NCBI GenBank assembly: GCA_947454055.1
Contig: CANGIS010000006.1
Coordinates: forward strand, 1-64,000
DNA length: 64,000 nt
Source of the DNA: Hyphomicrobiales bacterium
GTDB lineage: Bacteria > Pseudomonadota > Alphaproteobacteria > Rhizobiales > Beijerinckiaceae
Direction of reading: 5' to 3'
Part shown: in pieces, positions 29,707 through 38,472 of the stretch
Position numbering within the stretch: the stretch's first letter is position 1
How the letters are laid out: every line of letters begins with the position of its first letter
Position numbers and translations under genes: made by a program
The notes under the pieces: model-generated
The model's database searches: none
Seen by the model: the letters and a program-made list of their open reading frames with translations, nothing else
What the model was told of the DNA's origin: nothing

Positions 29707-30231
29707 TTACGGCAATTTCACGACACCATTGGAAAATCCGGCCAGCCGGATCGGAAAGCCCACCCCCTCGGCCGGCGAGGTAAAAATAACAAAAAGAGCG
29801 GATTCGCCGGTGGTGAACCGGTTTAACAAATTATCATCCATCACCACTTCGGCCATGCAGCCATTGGCGAGGCAGCGCATAAAACCGGTGCGGCCGATAT
29901 CAACATTGTCGATCTTCAGCCCGAGCCCCGAGGGCAAAATGATTCCGAGCGGCACGACAATGCGCAAAACATATCCGCCATTGGGGCCCTTGAGCACAAT
30001 AACCACCATTTGCAGGTCGGGCTTATTGTCTGCCGCCACACTCTGCACGAGAACGCATTGCTCTCCTGCTGCGATTGCATTGCTTTCGCAGCGCAACGCC
30101 CAATCGCCGAACACGCCCTTGAACGCAGGGTCGGTCACGGGACCGGCCGCGTGCGAAGCATTCAGCGCGGCAAAGCCTGCAAACAGCGCCAAAACACAAA
30201 GCCAAAGCCGGATTGGGCCAGAAAAGGTCAT
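29707..30231 (-). CDS. Invasion-associated locus B (IalB) family protein
   Basis: The 174-residue protein has a signal peptide (LWLCVLALFAGFAALNASHAAG) and the IalB-domain pattern: FGDWALRCES, GEQCVLVQSV, a central beta region and TGFMRCLANGCMAEVVMDD, with cysteine pairs likely to form disulfides. IalB-family proteins are periplasmic or envelope proteins widespread in Rhizobiales; the name comes from Bartonella, and the general function is unclear. GGAGGGG six bases before the ATG at 30231 fixes the start. Divergent from coxB. Confidence 0.85.
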   Translation of the reverse strand: MTFSGPIRLWLCVLALFAGFAALNASHAAGPVTDPAFKGVFGDWALRCESNAIAAGEQCVLVQSVAADNKPDLQMVVIVLKGPNGGYVLRIVVPLGIILPSGLGLKIDNVDIGRTGFMRCLANGCMAEVVMDDNLLNRFTTGESALFVIFTSPAEGVGFPIRLAGFSNGVVKLP

Positions 30232-30507
30232 TCGAAGCCCCTCCAGAGGCCGTAGCAACAAGGCGCAGAACTATGTCGGGCAAGGCCCCATTGTCAAACT
30301 TTTGCGGGTTGTTTTGTCACCTTATCGGGGGTGGGATCGTATGTCGCGGACCAAAAACCCCATTTTATCCCATCTGACACGTTGCACTTCGAGCGTCTTT
30401 GTGATTTTTGAGGTCTGAATTCAGGCTCCGCAGTCGGGCCGGAGTCGGCGTAGCCAAATCCGGTCGATGCCGACCCTCGAAGACGCGTTCAAGGAGAAAA
30501 GACGATC

Positions 30508-31344
30508 ATGATCCGTTGGAGAAATGGCGCTGCGGCTTTGGCCGCGTGGACAGTCGGTCTGGCAAGCCAGGCTTTTGCTGGCACAGGACAGCCTTCGTCC
30601 TGGCAGTTGGGAATGCAAACTCCGGTCACGGAGTCGGCCATTTTCCTCAATGCCATGCATGACGGGGTCAACATTGTGATCGCCCTGATCACGCTGTTCG
30701 TGCTCGCATTGCTGTTGATTGTGATCTTCCGCTTCAACGAGAAGGCCAATCCGGTTGCCTCCAAGACGACCCATCATACCGGCCTCGAAATCGCCTGGAC
30801 CTTGATCCCGGCCCTCATTCTGGTCGGCATTTCAATCCCGTCTTTCCGTCTCCTCAAGATGCAGATCGAACTGCCTCAGGCCGACATTACCATCAAGGCC
30901 GTCGGCCATCAGTGGTATTGGTCCTATGAATATCCGCAGGATCAGGGCGGTGGCTTCGGCTATGACAGCTATATGCTTTCCCCTGAAGATGCGAAAAAGG
31001 CCAATCAGCCCAATCTGCTCGCGGTTGATAATGAGCTCGTCCTGCCCGCTGGCAAGACTGTCGTGGTTCAGGTCATTGGCCAGGACGTGATCCACAATTT
31101 CGCCATTCCGTCCTTCGGCGTACGTATGGATGCTGTTCCGGGCCGCTTGAACCAGACCTGGTTCAAAACCGATGTTGAGGGCACGTATTACGGTCAGTGC
31201 TCGCGTCTGTGCGGTGCCAATCATGCCTTCATGCCGATTGCGGTTCGCATCGTCAGCCCCGAAAAATATGCGGCATGGCTCGTCGACGCTAAGAAAAAAT
31301 ACGCTGAGATCGACACGAAAGCCGTTCAGGTCGCAGCACAGTAA
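30508..31344 (+). CDS. coxB: Cytochrome c oxidase subunit II
   Basis: Subunit II of the aa3-type oxidase takes electrons from cytochrome c at its CuA centre. The 278 residues have a signal peptide, two transmembrane helices (about 50-72 and 90-110) and a periplasmic cupredoxin domain. CuA ligands are visible in QDVIHNFAIP and YGQCSRLCGANHAFMPI; the aromatic electron-entry patch is GHQWYWSYEYP. GGAG precedes the ATG. First gene of the cox locus. Confidence 0.97.
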   Translation: MIRWRNGAAALAAWTVGLASQAFAGTGQPSSWQLGMQTPVTESAIFLNAMHDGVNIVIALITLFVLALLLIVIFRFNEKANPVASKTTHHTGLEIAWTLIPALILVGISIPSFRLLKMQIELPQADITIKAVGHQWYWSYEYPQDQGGGFGYDSYMLSPEDAKKANQPNLLAVDNELVLPAGKTVVVQVIGQDVIHNFAIPSFGVRMDAVPGRLNQTWFKTDVEGTYYGQCSRLCGANHAFMPIAVRIVSPEKYAAWLVDAKKKYAEIDTKAVQVAAQ

Positions 31345-31418
31345 CGAAATAACCATCGCGGAATGGTTCTCGATTGAGCCATTTCATCGAAGTGAAGAAA
31401 GCTTGGGAACACAGAAAA

Positions 31419-33059
31419 ATGGCAAACGCAGCAGCTGATCACGCTCACGGCCACGATTCGCATAGCCACGATTCGCATGCCGACCATCCGACCGGATGGC
31501 GTCGGTGGGTCTTGTCGACCAACCACAAGGACATCGGCACGATGTACCTGATCTTCGCGATCGTTGCGGGATTGGTGGGCGGCTTCCTTTCGATCATGAT
31601 GCGGCTTGAGCTCGCAGAGCCGGGCCTGCAATATTTCACGAACCCGCAGACCTATAACGTGTTCGTCACGGGCCACGGTCTCATCATGGTGTTCTTCGTG
31701 GTCATGCCCGCCGTCATCGGTGGCTATGGCAACTGGTTCGTGCCGTTGATGATCGGTGCGCCGGACATGGCGTTCCCGCGCATGAACAATATCTCGTTCT
31801 GGCTCCTGCCCGCCTCGCTCTCGCTGCTCCTGATCTCGCTCTTCGTCGAAGGTGCACCGGGCTCGAACGGCTTTGGTGGTGGCTGGACGGTTTATCCGCC
31901 GCTATCTGTTGCCGGTCATCCCGGCCCTGCGCTTGATTTCGGTATTCTCTCGCTGCATCTGGCCGGCGCGTCCTCGATCCTTGGTGCGATCAACTTCATC
32001 ACCACGATCTTGAACATGCGCGCTCCGGGCATGACGATGCACAAGATGCCGCTGTTCGCCTGGGCGCTTCTTGTCACCGCCTTCCTGCTGCTTCTGTCGC
32101 TTCCGGTTTTGGCCGGCGCGATTACGATGCTGCTGACCGACCGCAATTTCGGCACCTCCTTCTTCGATCCGACCAATGGCGGTGACCCGATCCTCTACCA
32201 GCATCTCTTCTGGTTCTTCGGTCATCCGGAAGTGTACATCATGATTTTGCCGGGCTTCGGCATTGTCAGCCACATCATTTCGACCTTCTCCAAGAAGCCC
32301 ATCTTCGGCTATCTCGGCATGGCCTACGCCATGGTCGCCATCGGTGCGGTCGGCTTCATCGTGTGGGCTCACCACATGTATACGGCCGGTCTGGCGCTCA
32401 ACACGCAGCGTTATTTCGTGTTCGCCACGATGGTCATTGCGGTACCAACAGGCGTCAAGATCTTCTCGTGGATTGCCACCATGTGGGGCGGTTCGATCCG
32501 CTTCTCTGCAGCGATGCACTGGGCCGTCGGCTTCATCTTCCTGTTCACGGTGGGTGGTGTGACGGGCGTTGTTCTGTCGAACGCCGGTCTCGATCGCAAC
32601 CTGCACAACACCTATTACGTCGTGGCCCATTTCCACTACGTGCTGTCGCTTGGTGCCGTGTTCTCGATCTTTGCGGCCTGGTATTACTGGTTCCCGAAGA
32701 TGTATGGCCGCATCATTCCTGAATGGATCGGCAAGCTGCATTTCTGGGTGGCCTTTGTCGGCGCTAACGTGCTGTTCTTCCCGATGCACTTTACGGGTCT
32801 GGCCGGCATGCCACGCCACTATGTCGATTATCCGGAAGCTTTTGCCGGCTGGAACAAGATCTCGTCCTTTGGCTCTTATATCTTCGCCTTTGGTCTGCTG
32901 ATCTTCTTCTTCGGCATCTACAAGGCGTTCACGAGCCCCGTGCGTGCGGCCAACAGCCCATGGGGCGAAGGCGCAACCACGCTCGAATGGAGCCTGACCT
33001 CGCCTCCTCCACACCACCAGTTCGAGATCCTGCCCCGCATTTCGGGCGACGATCACTAA
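31419..33059 (+). CDS. coxA: Cytochrome c oxidase subunit I
   Basis: The catalytic subunit of aa3 oxidase reduces oxygen to water at the heme a3-CuB site and pumps protons. The 546 residues have twelve membrane helices. Ligand motifs: HGLIMVFF (heme a), [13 protein letters not shown] (CuB His with the cross-linked Tyr), AHHMYTAG (CuB His pair) and VAHFHYVLS (heme a and a3). The N-terminus is unusually His-rich ([16 protein letters not shown]). The ATG at 31419 is chosen; an in-frame TTG at 31374 would add 15 residues. Confidence 0.97.
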   Translation: MANAAADHAHGHDSHSHDSHADHPTGWRRWVLSTNHKDIGTMYLIFAIVAGLVGGFLSIMMRLELAEPGLQYFTNPQTYNVFVTGHGLIMVFFVVMPAVIGGYGNWFVPLMIGAPDMAFPRMNNISFWLLPASLSLLLISLFVEGAPGSNGFGGGWTVYPPLSVAGHPGPALDFGILSLHLAGASSILGAINFITTILNMRAPGMTMHKMPLFAWALLVTAFLLLLSLPVLAGAITMLLTDRNFGTSFFDPTNGGDPILYQHLFWFFGHPEVYIMILPGFGIVSHIISTFSKKPIFGYLGMAYAMVAIGAVGFIVWAHHMYTAGLALNTQRYFVFATMVIAVPTGVKIFSWIATMWGGSIRFSAAMHWAVGFIFLFTVGGVTGVVLSNAGLDRNLHNTYYVVAHFHYVLSLGAVFSIFAAWYYWFPKMYGRIIPEWIGKLHFWVAFVGANVLFFPMHFTGLAGMPRHYVDYPEAFAGWNKISSFGSYIFAFGLLIFFFGIYKAFTSPVRAANSPWGEGATTLEWSLTSPPPHHQFEILPRISGDDH

Positions 33060-33065
33060 GAACCC

Positions 33066-33099
33066 TCCTGCCCGGAACATGGTTTCGGGCAGGATTTTT
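33066..33099 (+). terminator. Terminator after coxA
   Basis: TCCTGCCCG and CGGGCAGGA form a 9-base-pair stem with an 11-base loop, followed by TTTTT. It lies directly after the coxA stop and would limit read-through into ctaB. Confidence 0.8.
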
Positions 33100-33107
33100 A
33101 TCGCTTT

Positions 33108-33136
33108 ATGAACGACCGGTAGTCCCGGTCGTTCAT
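33108..33136 (+). repeat. Second hairpin between coxA and ctaB
   Basis: ATGAACGACCGG and CCGGTCGTTCAT are perfect 12-base arms around a 5-base loop. No T-run follows. It sits 32 bases before the ctaB start and could be an operator or an RNA-processing or attenuation hairpin. Confidence 0.6.
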
Positions 33137-33168
33137 CCGTTTGGATCCCCTCGGGAGCTCGGGCCACC

Positions 33169-34131
33169 ATGTCGCTCGCCACAGACAGCCTCATCAGCGA
33201 TGGAAGCGTTGCAGACGCCACCCCTCCGCTTGTCTCGAAGGCAACGGCGAAGGACTATTACGAGCTGTTAAAACCCCGCGTGATGCAGCTCGTCATCTTT
33301 ACGGCGCTGGTGGGGATGATGACGGCGCATGAGCCGATCAACCCGGTTATCGGCTTTGCCAGTATTTTAGCGATTGCAATTGGCGCAGGCGCGTCGGGCT
33401 GCCTCAATATGTGGTACGACGCGACCATTGACAGCCTGATGGAGCGCACCGCCAAGCGTCCGATCCCGTCGGGTGCGGTAGCGCCGGGCGAGGCCCTGGC
33501 CTTCGGCATGACGCTTTCGGTTGGCTCGGTACTGTTTTTAGGGCTGATTTCCAATTGGTATGCAGCCGCCTTTTTGGCCTTCACCATCTTCTTTTACGTC
33601 GTTGTCTATACGATGTGGCTCAAACACTGGACGGTGCAGAACATCGTGATCGGTGGAGCCGCGGGCGCCTTCCCGCCCATGATCGGCTATATGGCTGTTA
33701 CCGGTTCGATGAACATCGAAACGCTGCTGCAATTCCTGATCATCTTCATCTGGACGCCACCGCATTTTTGGGCGCTGGCTCTGGTCAAGAGCAAGGATTA
33801 TGCGCGTGCCGGCGTGCCGATGCTGCCGGTGGTTGCAGGTGGCATCGAGACTCGTCGGCAGATCCTGCTTTACTCGCTCGTGCTGATGCCCGTCGGCATG
33901 TCGCCTTCGCTTTTCGGCTATGTCGGTCCCGTCTATCTGGTGATCTCGACGCTTTTTGGCGCGGTGATGATCGGGCTGGCCTATGATCTGTTCCGCAAAC
34001 GCGAGGGAGAGCCCGCGCGCAAGGCTTCGTATCGCCTGTTCGGCGTGTCGATCCTCTATCTGTTTGTGCTGTTTGTTGCCCTGCTCGTCGAGGAGGTCGT
34101 CCCCGTGTTGGCCTGGAGGAATTTCGGATGA
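33169..34131 (+). CDS. ctaB: Protoheme IX farnesyltransferase (heme O synthase)
   Basis: CtaB (CyoE) adds a farnesyl tail to heme b, making heme O, the precursor of heme A for the oxidase. The 320 residues contain about eight or nine membrane helices and the prenyltransferase motif [21 protein letters not shown]; the second motif lies in the loop before [31 protein letters not shown] at the first helix is typical. The stop overlaps the coxF start (ATGA). Confidence 0.96.
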   Translation: MSLATDSLISDGSVADATPPLVSKATAKDYYELLKPRVMQLVIFTALVGMMTAHEPINPVIGFASILAIAIGAGASGCLNMWYDATIDSLMERTAKRPIPSGAVAPGEALAFGMTLSVGSVLFLGLISNWYAAAFLAFTIFFYVVVYTMWLKHWTVQNIVIGGAAGAFPPMIGYMAVTGSMNIETLLQFLIIFIWTPPHFWALALVKSKDYARAGVPMLPVVAGGIETRRQILLYSLVLMPVGMSPSLFGYVGPVYLVISTLFGAVMIGLAYDLFRKREGEPARKASYRLFGVSILYLFVLFVALLVEEVVPVLAWRNFG

Positions 34132-34295
34132 AGGAAGAAGCCTATCCAACGGTCGCCAGACTGACGCCGGAAGAACTTGCCCGCCAGAAATCACGGTCCC
34201 GTGCCTTGGGTCTGGTGCTGGGTGCACTGGTCATTCTGTTTTTTGTGGTCACCATCGCCAAGCTCGGCGGCAGCGTGTTCAACCGGGAACTCTGA
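34128..34295 (+). CDS. coxF: Small membrane protein of the cox locus (CoxF-like)
   Basis: A 55-residue product starting [17 protein letters not shown], with one membrane helix (about 27-44, [18 protein letters not shown]). Its ATG overlaps the ctaB stop and its end lies 4 bases before ctaG, so it is a genuine coupled gene. A short protein of this type, often called CoxF, occupies the same place in rhizobial cox operons. Its role in oxidase assembly is not established; the name rests on position and size. Confidence 0.8.
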   Translation: MKEEAYPTVARLTPEELARQKSRSRALGLVLGALVILFFVVTIAKLGGSVFNREL

Positions 34296-34299
34296 GCCC

Positions 34300-34890
34300 A
34301 TGACAAAGGCCCTGCCCCCCACCACCAAGAACCGCGCCACGCTGATTGCGTGCATGGCGGCGATTGTGCTGATGGTCGGGGCTGCCTATGCGGCATCGCC
34401 GCTCTATCGCCTGTTCTGCAAGGTAACGGGCTATGGCGGCACCACACAGGTTGCAAGCGCCGACTCGTCCGTGATTCTCGACCGCAAAGTGACGATCCGA
34501 TTCGACTCCAATGTGTCGAACGGCCTCAACTGGAAATTCAAACCTGAGACGCCCACCGTGTCAGTGCGAATCGGGGAGACAGCCACGGTCTTCTTTCATG
34601 TCGAGAACCGCGGTTTGACGGATTCGGCTGGGGTTGCGACCTATAATGTCCAGCCTGATCTTGCGGGCTCCTATTTCGACAAGCTGCAATGCTTCTGCTT
34701 CTCGGACCTCAAACTGAAGGCAGGCGAAAGCCTTGATGTTCCGGTCGTCTTCTATGTCGATCCGGCCATCATGAAGGAACATGACCTCGAAAATCTGGCT
34801 GAGATTACGCTGTCTTACACTTTCTTCCCTGCCAAAGCCGCAAAAAGTCCGGTAGCGGAGTTGACAGGACAAACGAAACCGCAATTGTAA
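34300..34890 (+). CDS. ctaG: Cytochrome c oxidase assembly protein CtaG (Cox11)
   Basis: CtaG delivers copper to the CuB site of subunit I. The 196 residues have one N-terminal membrane helix (about 14-34), PLYRLFCKVTGYGGTTQ, and the copper-binding KLQCFCFSDLKLKAGE in a periplasmic immunoglobulin-like domain. VDPAIMKEHDLENLAEITLSY completes the family pattern. The ATG at 34300 starts 4 bases after the coxF stop. Confidence 0.96.
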   Translation: MTKALPPTTKNRATLIACMAAIVLMVGAAYAASPLYRLFCKVTGYGGTTQVASADSSVILDRKVTIRFDSNVSNGLNWKFKPETPTVSVRIGETATVFFHVENRGLTDSAGVATYNVQPDLAGSYFDKLQCFCFSDLKLKAGESLDVPVVFYVDPAIMKEHDLENLAEITLSYTFFPAKAAKSPVAELTGQTKPQL

Positions 34891-34957
34891 CGCGCTGATA
34901 AGCGAGCCCTGCCCCAAGCACGCGGAGCCGGGCCGCCAAGACTGGAGACCGACGACC

Positions 34958-35824
34958 ATGGCTGATGCACACGCCAAGAACCACGACTATCACATTGTCG
35001 ACCCGAGCCCATGGCCGTTTGTCGGCTCGCTCAGCGCTTTCATCACCGCCGTTGGCGCGATCATGTGGATGAAAGCCATTGTCATCGGCGGCCTGAAGCC
35101 AGGCCCCGTTGTTTTCGCCCTCGGCTTTGTCGGCATCCTCTACACGATGCTCAGCTGGTGGTCGGATGTGATCAATGAAGCGCAGCTTCGTGGCAACCAC
35201 ACCCGTATCGTGCAGATGCACCATCGCTACGGCATGATCATGTTCATCGCCTCCGAAGTGATGTTCTTCGTCGCCTGGTTCTGGGCCTTCTTTGACTCGA
35301 GCATCTATGCGGGCGAAGCCAAATCCTTCCTCCGCTTTTCGTTTACCGGCGGTCATTGGCCCCCGAATGGCGTCGAAGTGCTTGATCCATGGCACTTCCC
35401 GCTGATCAACACGCTTTTGCTGCTTACCTCGTCGACCACCGTCACCTGGGCGCATCATGCCTTGTTGCACAATGACCGTGACGGCGTGAAACAGGCGCTT
35501 TGGCTCACCGTCATCCTCGCCGTCTGCTTCACCGGCGTGCAGGGCTACGAATACACTCACGCCGCTTTTGGTTTCGCCGGCAACATTTATGGCGCAACCT
35601 TCTTCATGGCTACCGGCTTCCATGGCTTCCACGTGATCGTCGGAACCATCTTCCTCGCCATCTGCCTGCTGCGCACCTATCAGGGTGACTTCACGCCAGA
35701 GCGGCATCTCGGCTTCGAGTTTGCTGCGTGGTACTGGCACTTTGTCGACGTGGTGTGGATGTTCCTCTATGTTTCGATCTATCTTTGGGGATCGCATTGG
35801 GGTGCAGCGGCGCTGCCGCACTGA
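34958..35824 (+). CDS. coxC: Cytochrome c oxidase subunit III
   Basis: Subunit III stabilises the oxidase and protects it from turnover inactivation. The 288 residues have seven membrane helices and landmarks YHIVDPSPWPFVGS, LRGNHTRIVQMHHRYGM, ASEVMFFVAWFWAFF with the conserved membrane Glu, and FEFAAWYWHFVDVVWMFLY at the C-terminus. It follows ctaG by 67 bases and is closed by a terminator. Confidence 0.97.
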   Translation: MADAHAKNHDYHIVDPSPWPFVGSLSAFITAVGAIMWMKAIVIGGLKPGPVVFALGFVGILYTMLSWWSDVINEAQLRGNHTRIVQMHHRYGMIMFIASEVMFFVAWFWAFFDSSIYAGEAKSFLRFSFTGGHWPPNGVEVLDPWHFPLINTLLLLTSSTTVTWAHHALLHNDRDGVKQALWLTVILAVCFTGVQGYEYTHAAFGFAGNIYGATFFMATGFHGFHVIVGTIFLAICLLRTYQGDFTPERHLGFEFAAWYWHFVDVVWMFLYVSIYLWGSHWGAAALPH

Positions 35825-35841
35825 TCCGCATTTTATGGTTT

Positions 35842-35868
35842 AAAAGGGCGGCTTCGGCCGCCCTTTTT
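35842..35868 (+). terminator. Terminator after coxC
   Basis: AAAAGGGCGGC and GCCGCCCTTTT pair around a TTCG loop and end in a T-run, 17 bases after the coxC stop. It separates the oxidase genes from DUF983-surf1. Confidence 0.9.
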
Positions 35869-35889
35869 CATTTTTGGAGGAGTTTGACC

Positions 35890-36267
35890 ATGGCCGTTTC
35901 GCCCCCTACGCCTGCCGCGACAGCGCTTCTTGCTGGCGTGCGGGGACGCTGCCCGAATTGCGGCAAAGGCCATTTGTTTTCAGGCTTTCTGAAAGTTGCC
36001 CCACACTGCGATGCTTGCGGGCTGGATTACAGCTTCGCCGATTCGGGCGATGGTCCGACCATTTTCATCATGATGATTTCCGGTATTTTGGTTGTCGGAT
36101 CCACCTTGCTCGTTGATGCCTATTATGAGCCGCCTCTGCTGCTGCTCGCCGCTATCTTTTTACCCTTGATGGCGGTGGTCAGCATCGGCCTCATCCGCCC
36201 GTTCAAGGGCCTTCTGATCGCCTCGCAATTCCGCCATAAGGCCGAACAGGGCAGGCTGGAACTCTGA
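35890..36267 (+). CDS. DUF983 family protein
   Basis: A 125-residue protein with an N-terminal zinc-ribbon-like part (RCPNCGKGHLF and HCDACGLDY, two CxxC pairs), then two membrane helices (about 57-75 and 83-102) ending IRPFKGLLIASQFRHKAE. DUF983 proteins lie between coxC and surf1 in most Rhizobiales, suggesting a part in oxidase biogenesis, but none is proven. GGAGGAG before the ATG at 35890 supports the start. It is 2 bases from surf1. Confidence 0.9.
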   Translation: MAVSPPTPAATALLAGVRGRCPNCGKGHLFSGFLKVAPHCDACGLDYSFADSGDGPTIFIMMISGILVVGSTLLVDAYYEPPLLLLAAIFLPLMAVVSIGLIRPFKGLLIASQFRHKAEQGRLEL

Positions 36268-36269
36268 TC

Positions 36270-37028
36270 ATGGCTTCTGCGACCCGTGCCCTGCTCCTGC
36301 CTGCTCTCCTGACCGGTCTGGCTCTGGCCATCCTGATCGGGCTTGGCGCCTGGCAATTGGTGCGGCTGGATGAAAAAGACCGGCTGGTCACGCAGATCGA
36401 AGCCTCGCTAACGGCCTCCCCCGTGCCGCTACCCGTTGCCGACACTTGGGCCACCTTGCAAGCGCAGGATTATGACTACCGCCGCGTGACGCTCACCGGC
36501 ACTTTCCAGCACGATCAGGAAGCGCTCGTTTTCGGCTTTGTCGATATCGGCCAGCGCGGCGACACCAGCGAAGGGTTTTTCGCGCTTACCCCAATGAAAC
36601 TGGCCGATGGTTCAACCGTCATCGTCAATCGCGGGTTTGTTCCGCAAGCCTTTCGCGACCAATCTACCCGCCGGCAGGGCCTTCCCGAAGGGATGGTTAC
36701 ACTGACCGGCATTCTACGCGCGCCGGAAAAGCGCGGCTTTTTCACGCCGCAGGACAATATAGAGGGCAACCTCTTTTTCGGAATGGATCCAGCCCCGATC
36801 GCCCGCGCGCGGCATCTGGAACGGGTGGCTCCTTTCGTCGTTGATGCCGATAAGGCCTCGACTTCCGGTATCTGGCCCGAAGGGGGCCATACGATTGTGG
36901 TATTGGTGAACAACCATTTGCAATACGCTCTGACATGGTTTGCGCTTGCCTTTGTCCTTGCGGGTGTGTTTTTCGTGTTTGCCAAGGACCGTCTCGAAAG
37001 AGACAATCGCACTTCCGCTTTGCATTGA
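36270..37028 (+). CDS. SURF1 family cytochrome oxidase assembly protein
   Basis: Surf1 binds heme A and helps its insertion into subunit I. The 252-residue protein has the usual two membrane helices, near residues 7-27 and 212-232, around a periplasmic domain with LGAWQLVRLDEKDRLV, DYDYRRVTLTGTF and VIVNRGFVP. The near-terminal VVLVNNHLQYALTWFALA is the family C-terminal signature. It starts 2 bases after DUF983 and precedes thrC by 34 bases. Confidence 0.94.
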   Translation: MASATRALLLPALLTGLALAILIGLGAWQLVRLDEKDRLVTQIEASLTASPVPLPVADTWATLQAQDYDYRRVTLTGTFQHDQEALVFGFVDIGQRGDTSEGFFALTPMKLADGSTVIVNRGFVPQAFRDQSTRRQGLPEGMVTLTGILRAPEKRGFFTPQDNIEGNLFFGMDPAPIARARHLERVAPFVVDADKASTSGIWPEGGHTIVVLVNNHLQYALTWFALAFVLAGVFFVFAKDRLERDNRTSALH

Positions 37029-37062
37029 ACATCAGGATCACCCGACCGTGACCACATCCCGC

Positions 37063-38472
37063 ATGCACCACGTCTCCACCCGCGGCCAAGCGCCGGAGCT
37101 CGGCTTCTCCGACGCGCTCCTCGCAGGCCTTGCACGCGATGGCGGACTGTATTGGCCAACCAGCATCCCCAAGCTGTCGCCCGCCGAGATTGCGGGCCTT
37201 GCGCGCCTCTCTTATGCGGAAGTAGCCGATACCATCATCGGTCGCTTTGCCGACGATATTGATCCGAAGGCGCTGAGCGCCATGGTGCACGAGGCCTATG
37301 CCACGTTCCGGCATGATGCGGTGGCTCCGCTGGTGCAACTCGACGACAATCTCTTCGTGCTCGAACTCTTCCACGGCCCTACGCTCGCCTTCAAAGATGT
37401 GGCCATGCAGCTTTTGGGACGATTGATGGACCATGTGCTCGAACAACGTGGCCAGCGCGCGACCATTGTGGGCGCCACTTCGGGCGATACGGGCGGGGCA
37501 GCGATTGACGCGTTCAAGGGCTTGAAGCGCGTCGATATGGTCATTTTATTCCCGCATGGGCGCGTCAGCGAGGTGCAAAGGCGGCAGATGACGACCGTCA
37601 ACGCCGACAATGTCCATACGGTAGCGGTCGATGGCACGTTTGATGACTGTCAGGCACTGGTCAAAGCGATGTTCAACCATCACAGCTTCCGCGATCAATT
37701 GGGCCTTTCCGGCGTCAACTCGATCAACTGGGCGCGGATTGTCGCCCAGATCGTTTATTATTTCACCGCTGCCGTTTCCTTGGGCGCCCCCCACCGCGAG
37801 GTCTCCTTCTCGGTGCCGACCGGCAATTTCGGTGATATTCTGGCGGGCTGGGTCGCCAAGCAGATGGGCCTGCCCATCAAGCTTTTGACCATTGCGACGA
37901 ACGACAACGACATTTTGGCCCGCGCGCTCGCTACCGGCCGATACGAGATGACGGGCGTGAAAGCCACCACCTCCCCGTCCATGGACATCCAGATCTCGTC
38001 GAATTTCGAGCGGATGCTCTATGAAGCGCATGGTCGTGATCCGGCTGCCATCCGCTCGATGATGGCGCAACTCAGCCAGTCGCATGCCTTCACCATCGCA
38101 CCCGACGCGCTCGCTTCCCTGCGCCAAGATTTTTCAGGCGTCGCCGTGCGCGAGGCCGATGTTGACGCCGCGATGAAAGACGTCTGGACCCAGTCCGGCT
38201 ATCTGCTCGACCCCCACACCGCCATTGGAATCGTGGCAGGACGCGAGGAGCTTGAAAAAGCGAAAGAAACACCGATGGTTGTGCTGGGCACCGCCCATCC
38301 GGCGAAATTCCCCGATGCGGTCGAACACGCCACGGGTATCCGCCCTGCCCTTCCTGCGCATCTGGCCGATCTGCTCGAGCGCACGGAGCACGTGACGCGA
38401 CTGCCGAACGATCAGAAGATCATCGAAGACTTCATCAAAGCGCATGCGCGCGCGGGTCAGGGAGCGGCTTGA
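37063..38472 (+). CDS. thrC: Threonine synthase
   Basis: ThrC converts O-phosphohomoserine to threonine with PLP. The protein (469 residues) begins MHHVSTRGQAPELGFSDALL, matching rhizobial ThrC; PLP-binding Lys111 is in GPTLAFKDVAMQ, followed by GATSGDTGGAAI and SVPTGNFGDILAG. I set the start at the ATG at 37063; a GTG at 37048 has a better-placed AGGA and would add five residues. The partner thrB lies far away at 60.9 kb. The M16 gene starts at the next base after the stop. Confidence 0.94.
   Translation: MHHVSTRGQAPELGFSDALLAGLARDGGLYWPTSIPKLSPAEIAGLARLSYAEVADTIIGRFADDIDPKALSAMVHEAYATFRHDAVAPLVQLDDNLFVLELFHGPTLAFKDVAMQLLGRLMDHVLEQRGQRATIVGATSGDTGGAAIDAFKGLKRVDMVILFPHGRVSEVQRRQMTTVNADNVHTVAVDGTFDDCQALVKAMFNHHSFRDQLGLSGVNSINWARIVAQIVYYFTAAVSLGAPHREVSFSVPTGNFGDILAGWVAKQMGLPIKLLTIATNDNDILARALATGRYEMTGVKATTSPSMDIQISSNFERMLYEAHGRDPAAIRSMMAQLSQSHAFTIAPDALASLRQDFSGVAVREADVDAAMKDVWTQSGYLLDPHTAIGIVAGREELEKAKETPMVVLGTAHPAKFPDAVEHATGIRPALPAHLADLLERTEHVTRLPNDQKIIEDFIKAHARAGQGAA

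Noticed and set aside
31902-33221. 439-codon open frame opposite coxA
   Set aside because: Antisense shadow of coxA with charged, His/Arg/Asp-rich translation and no motif.
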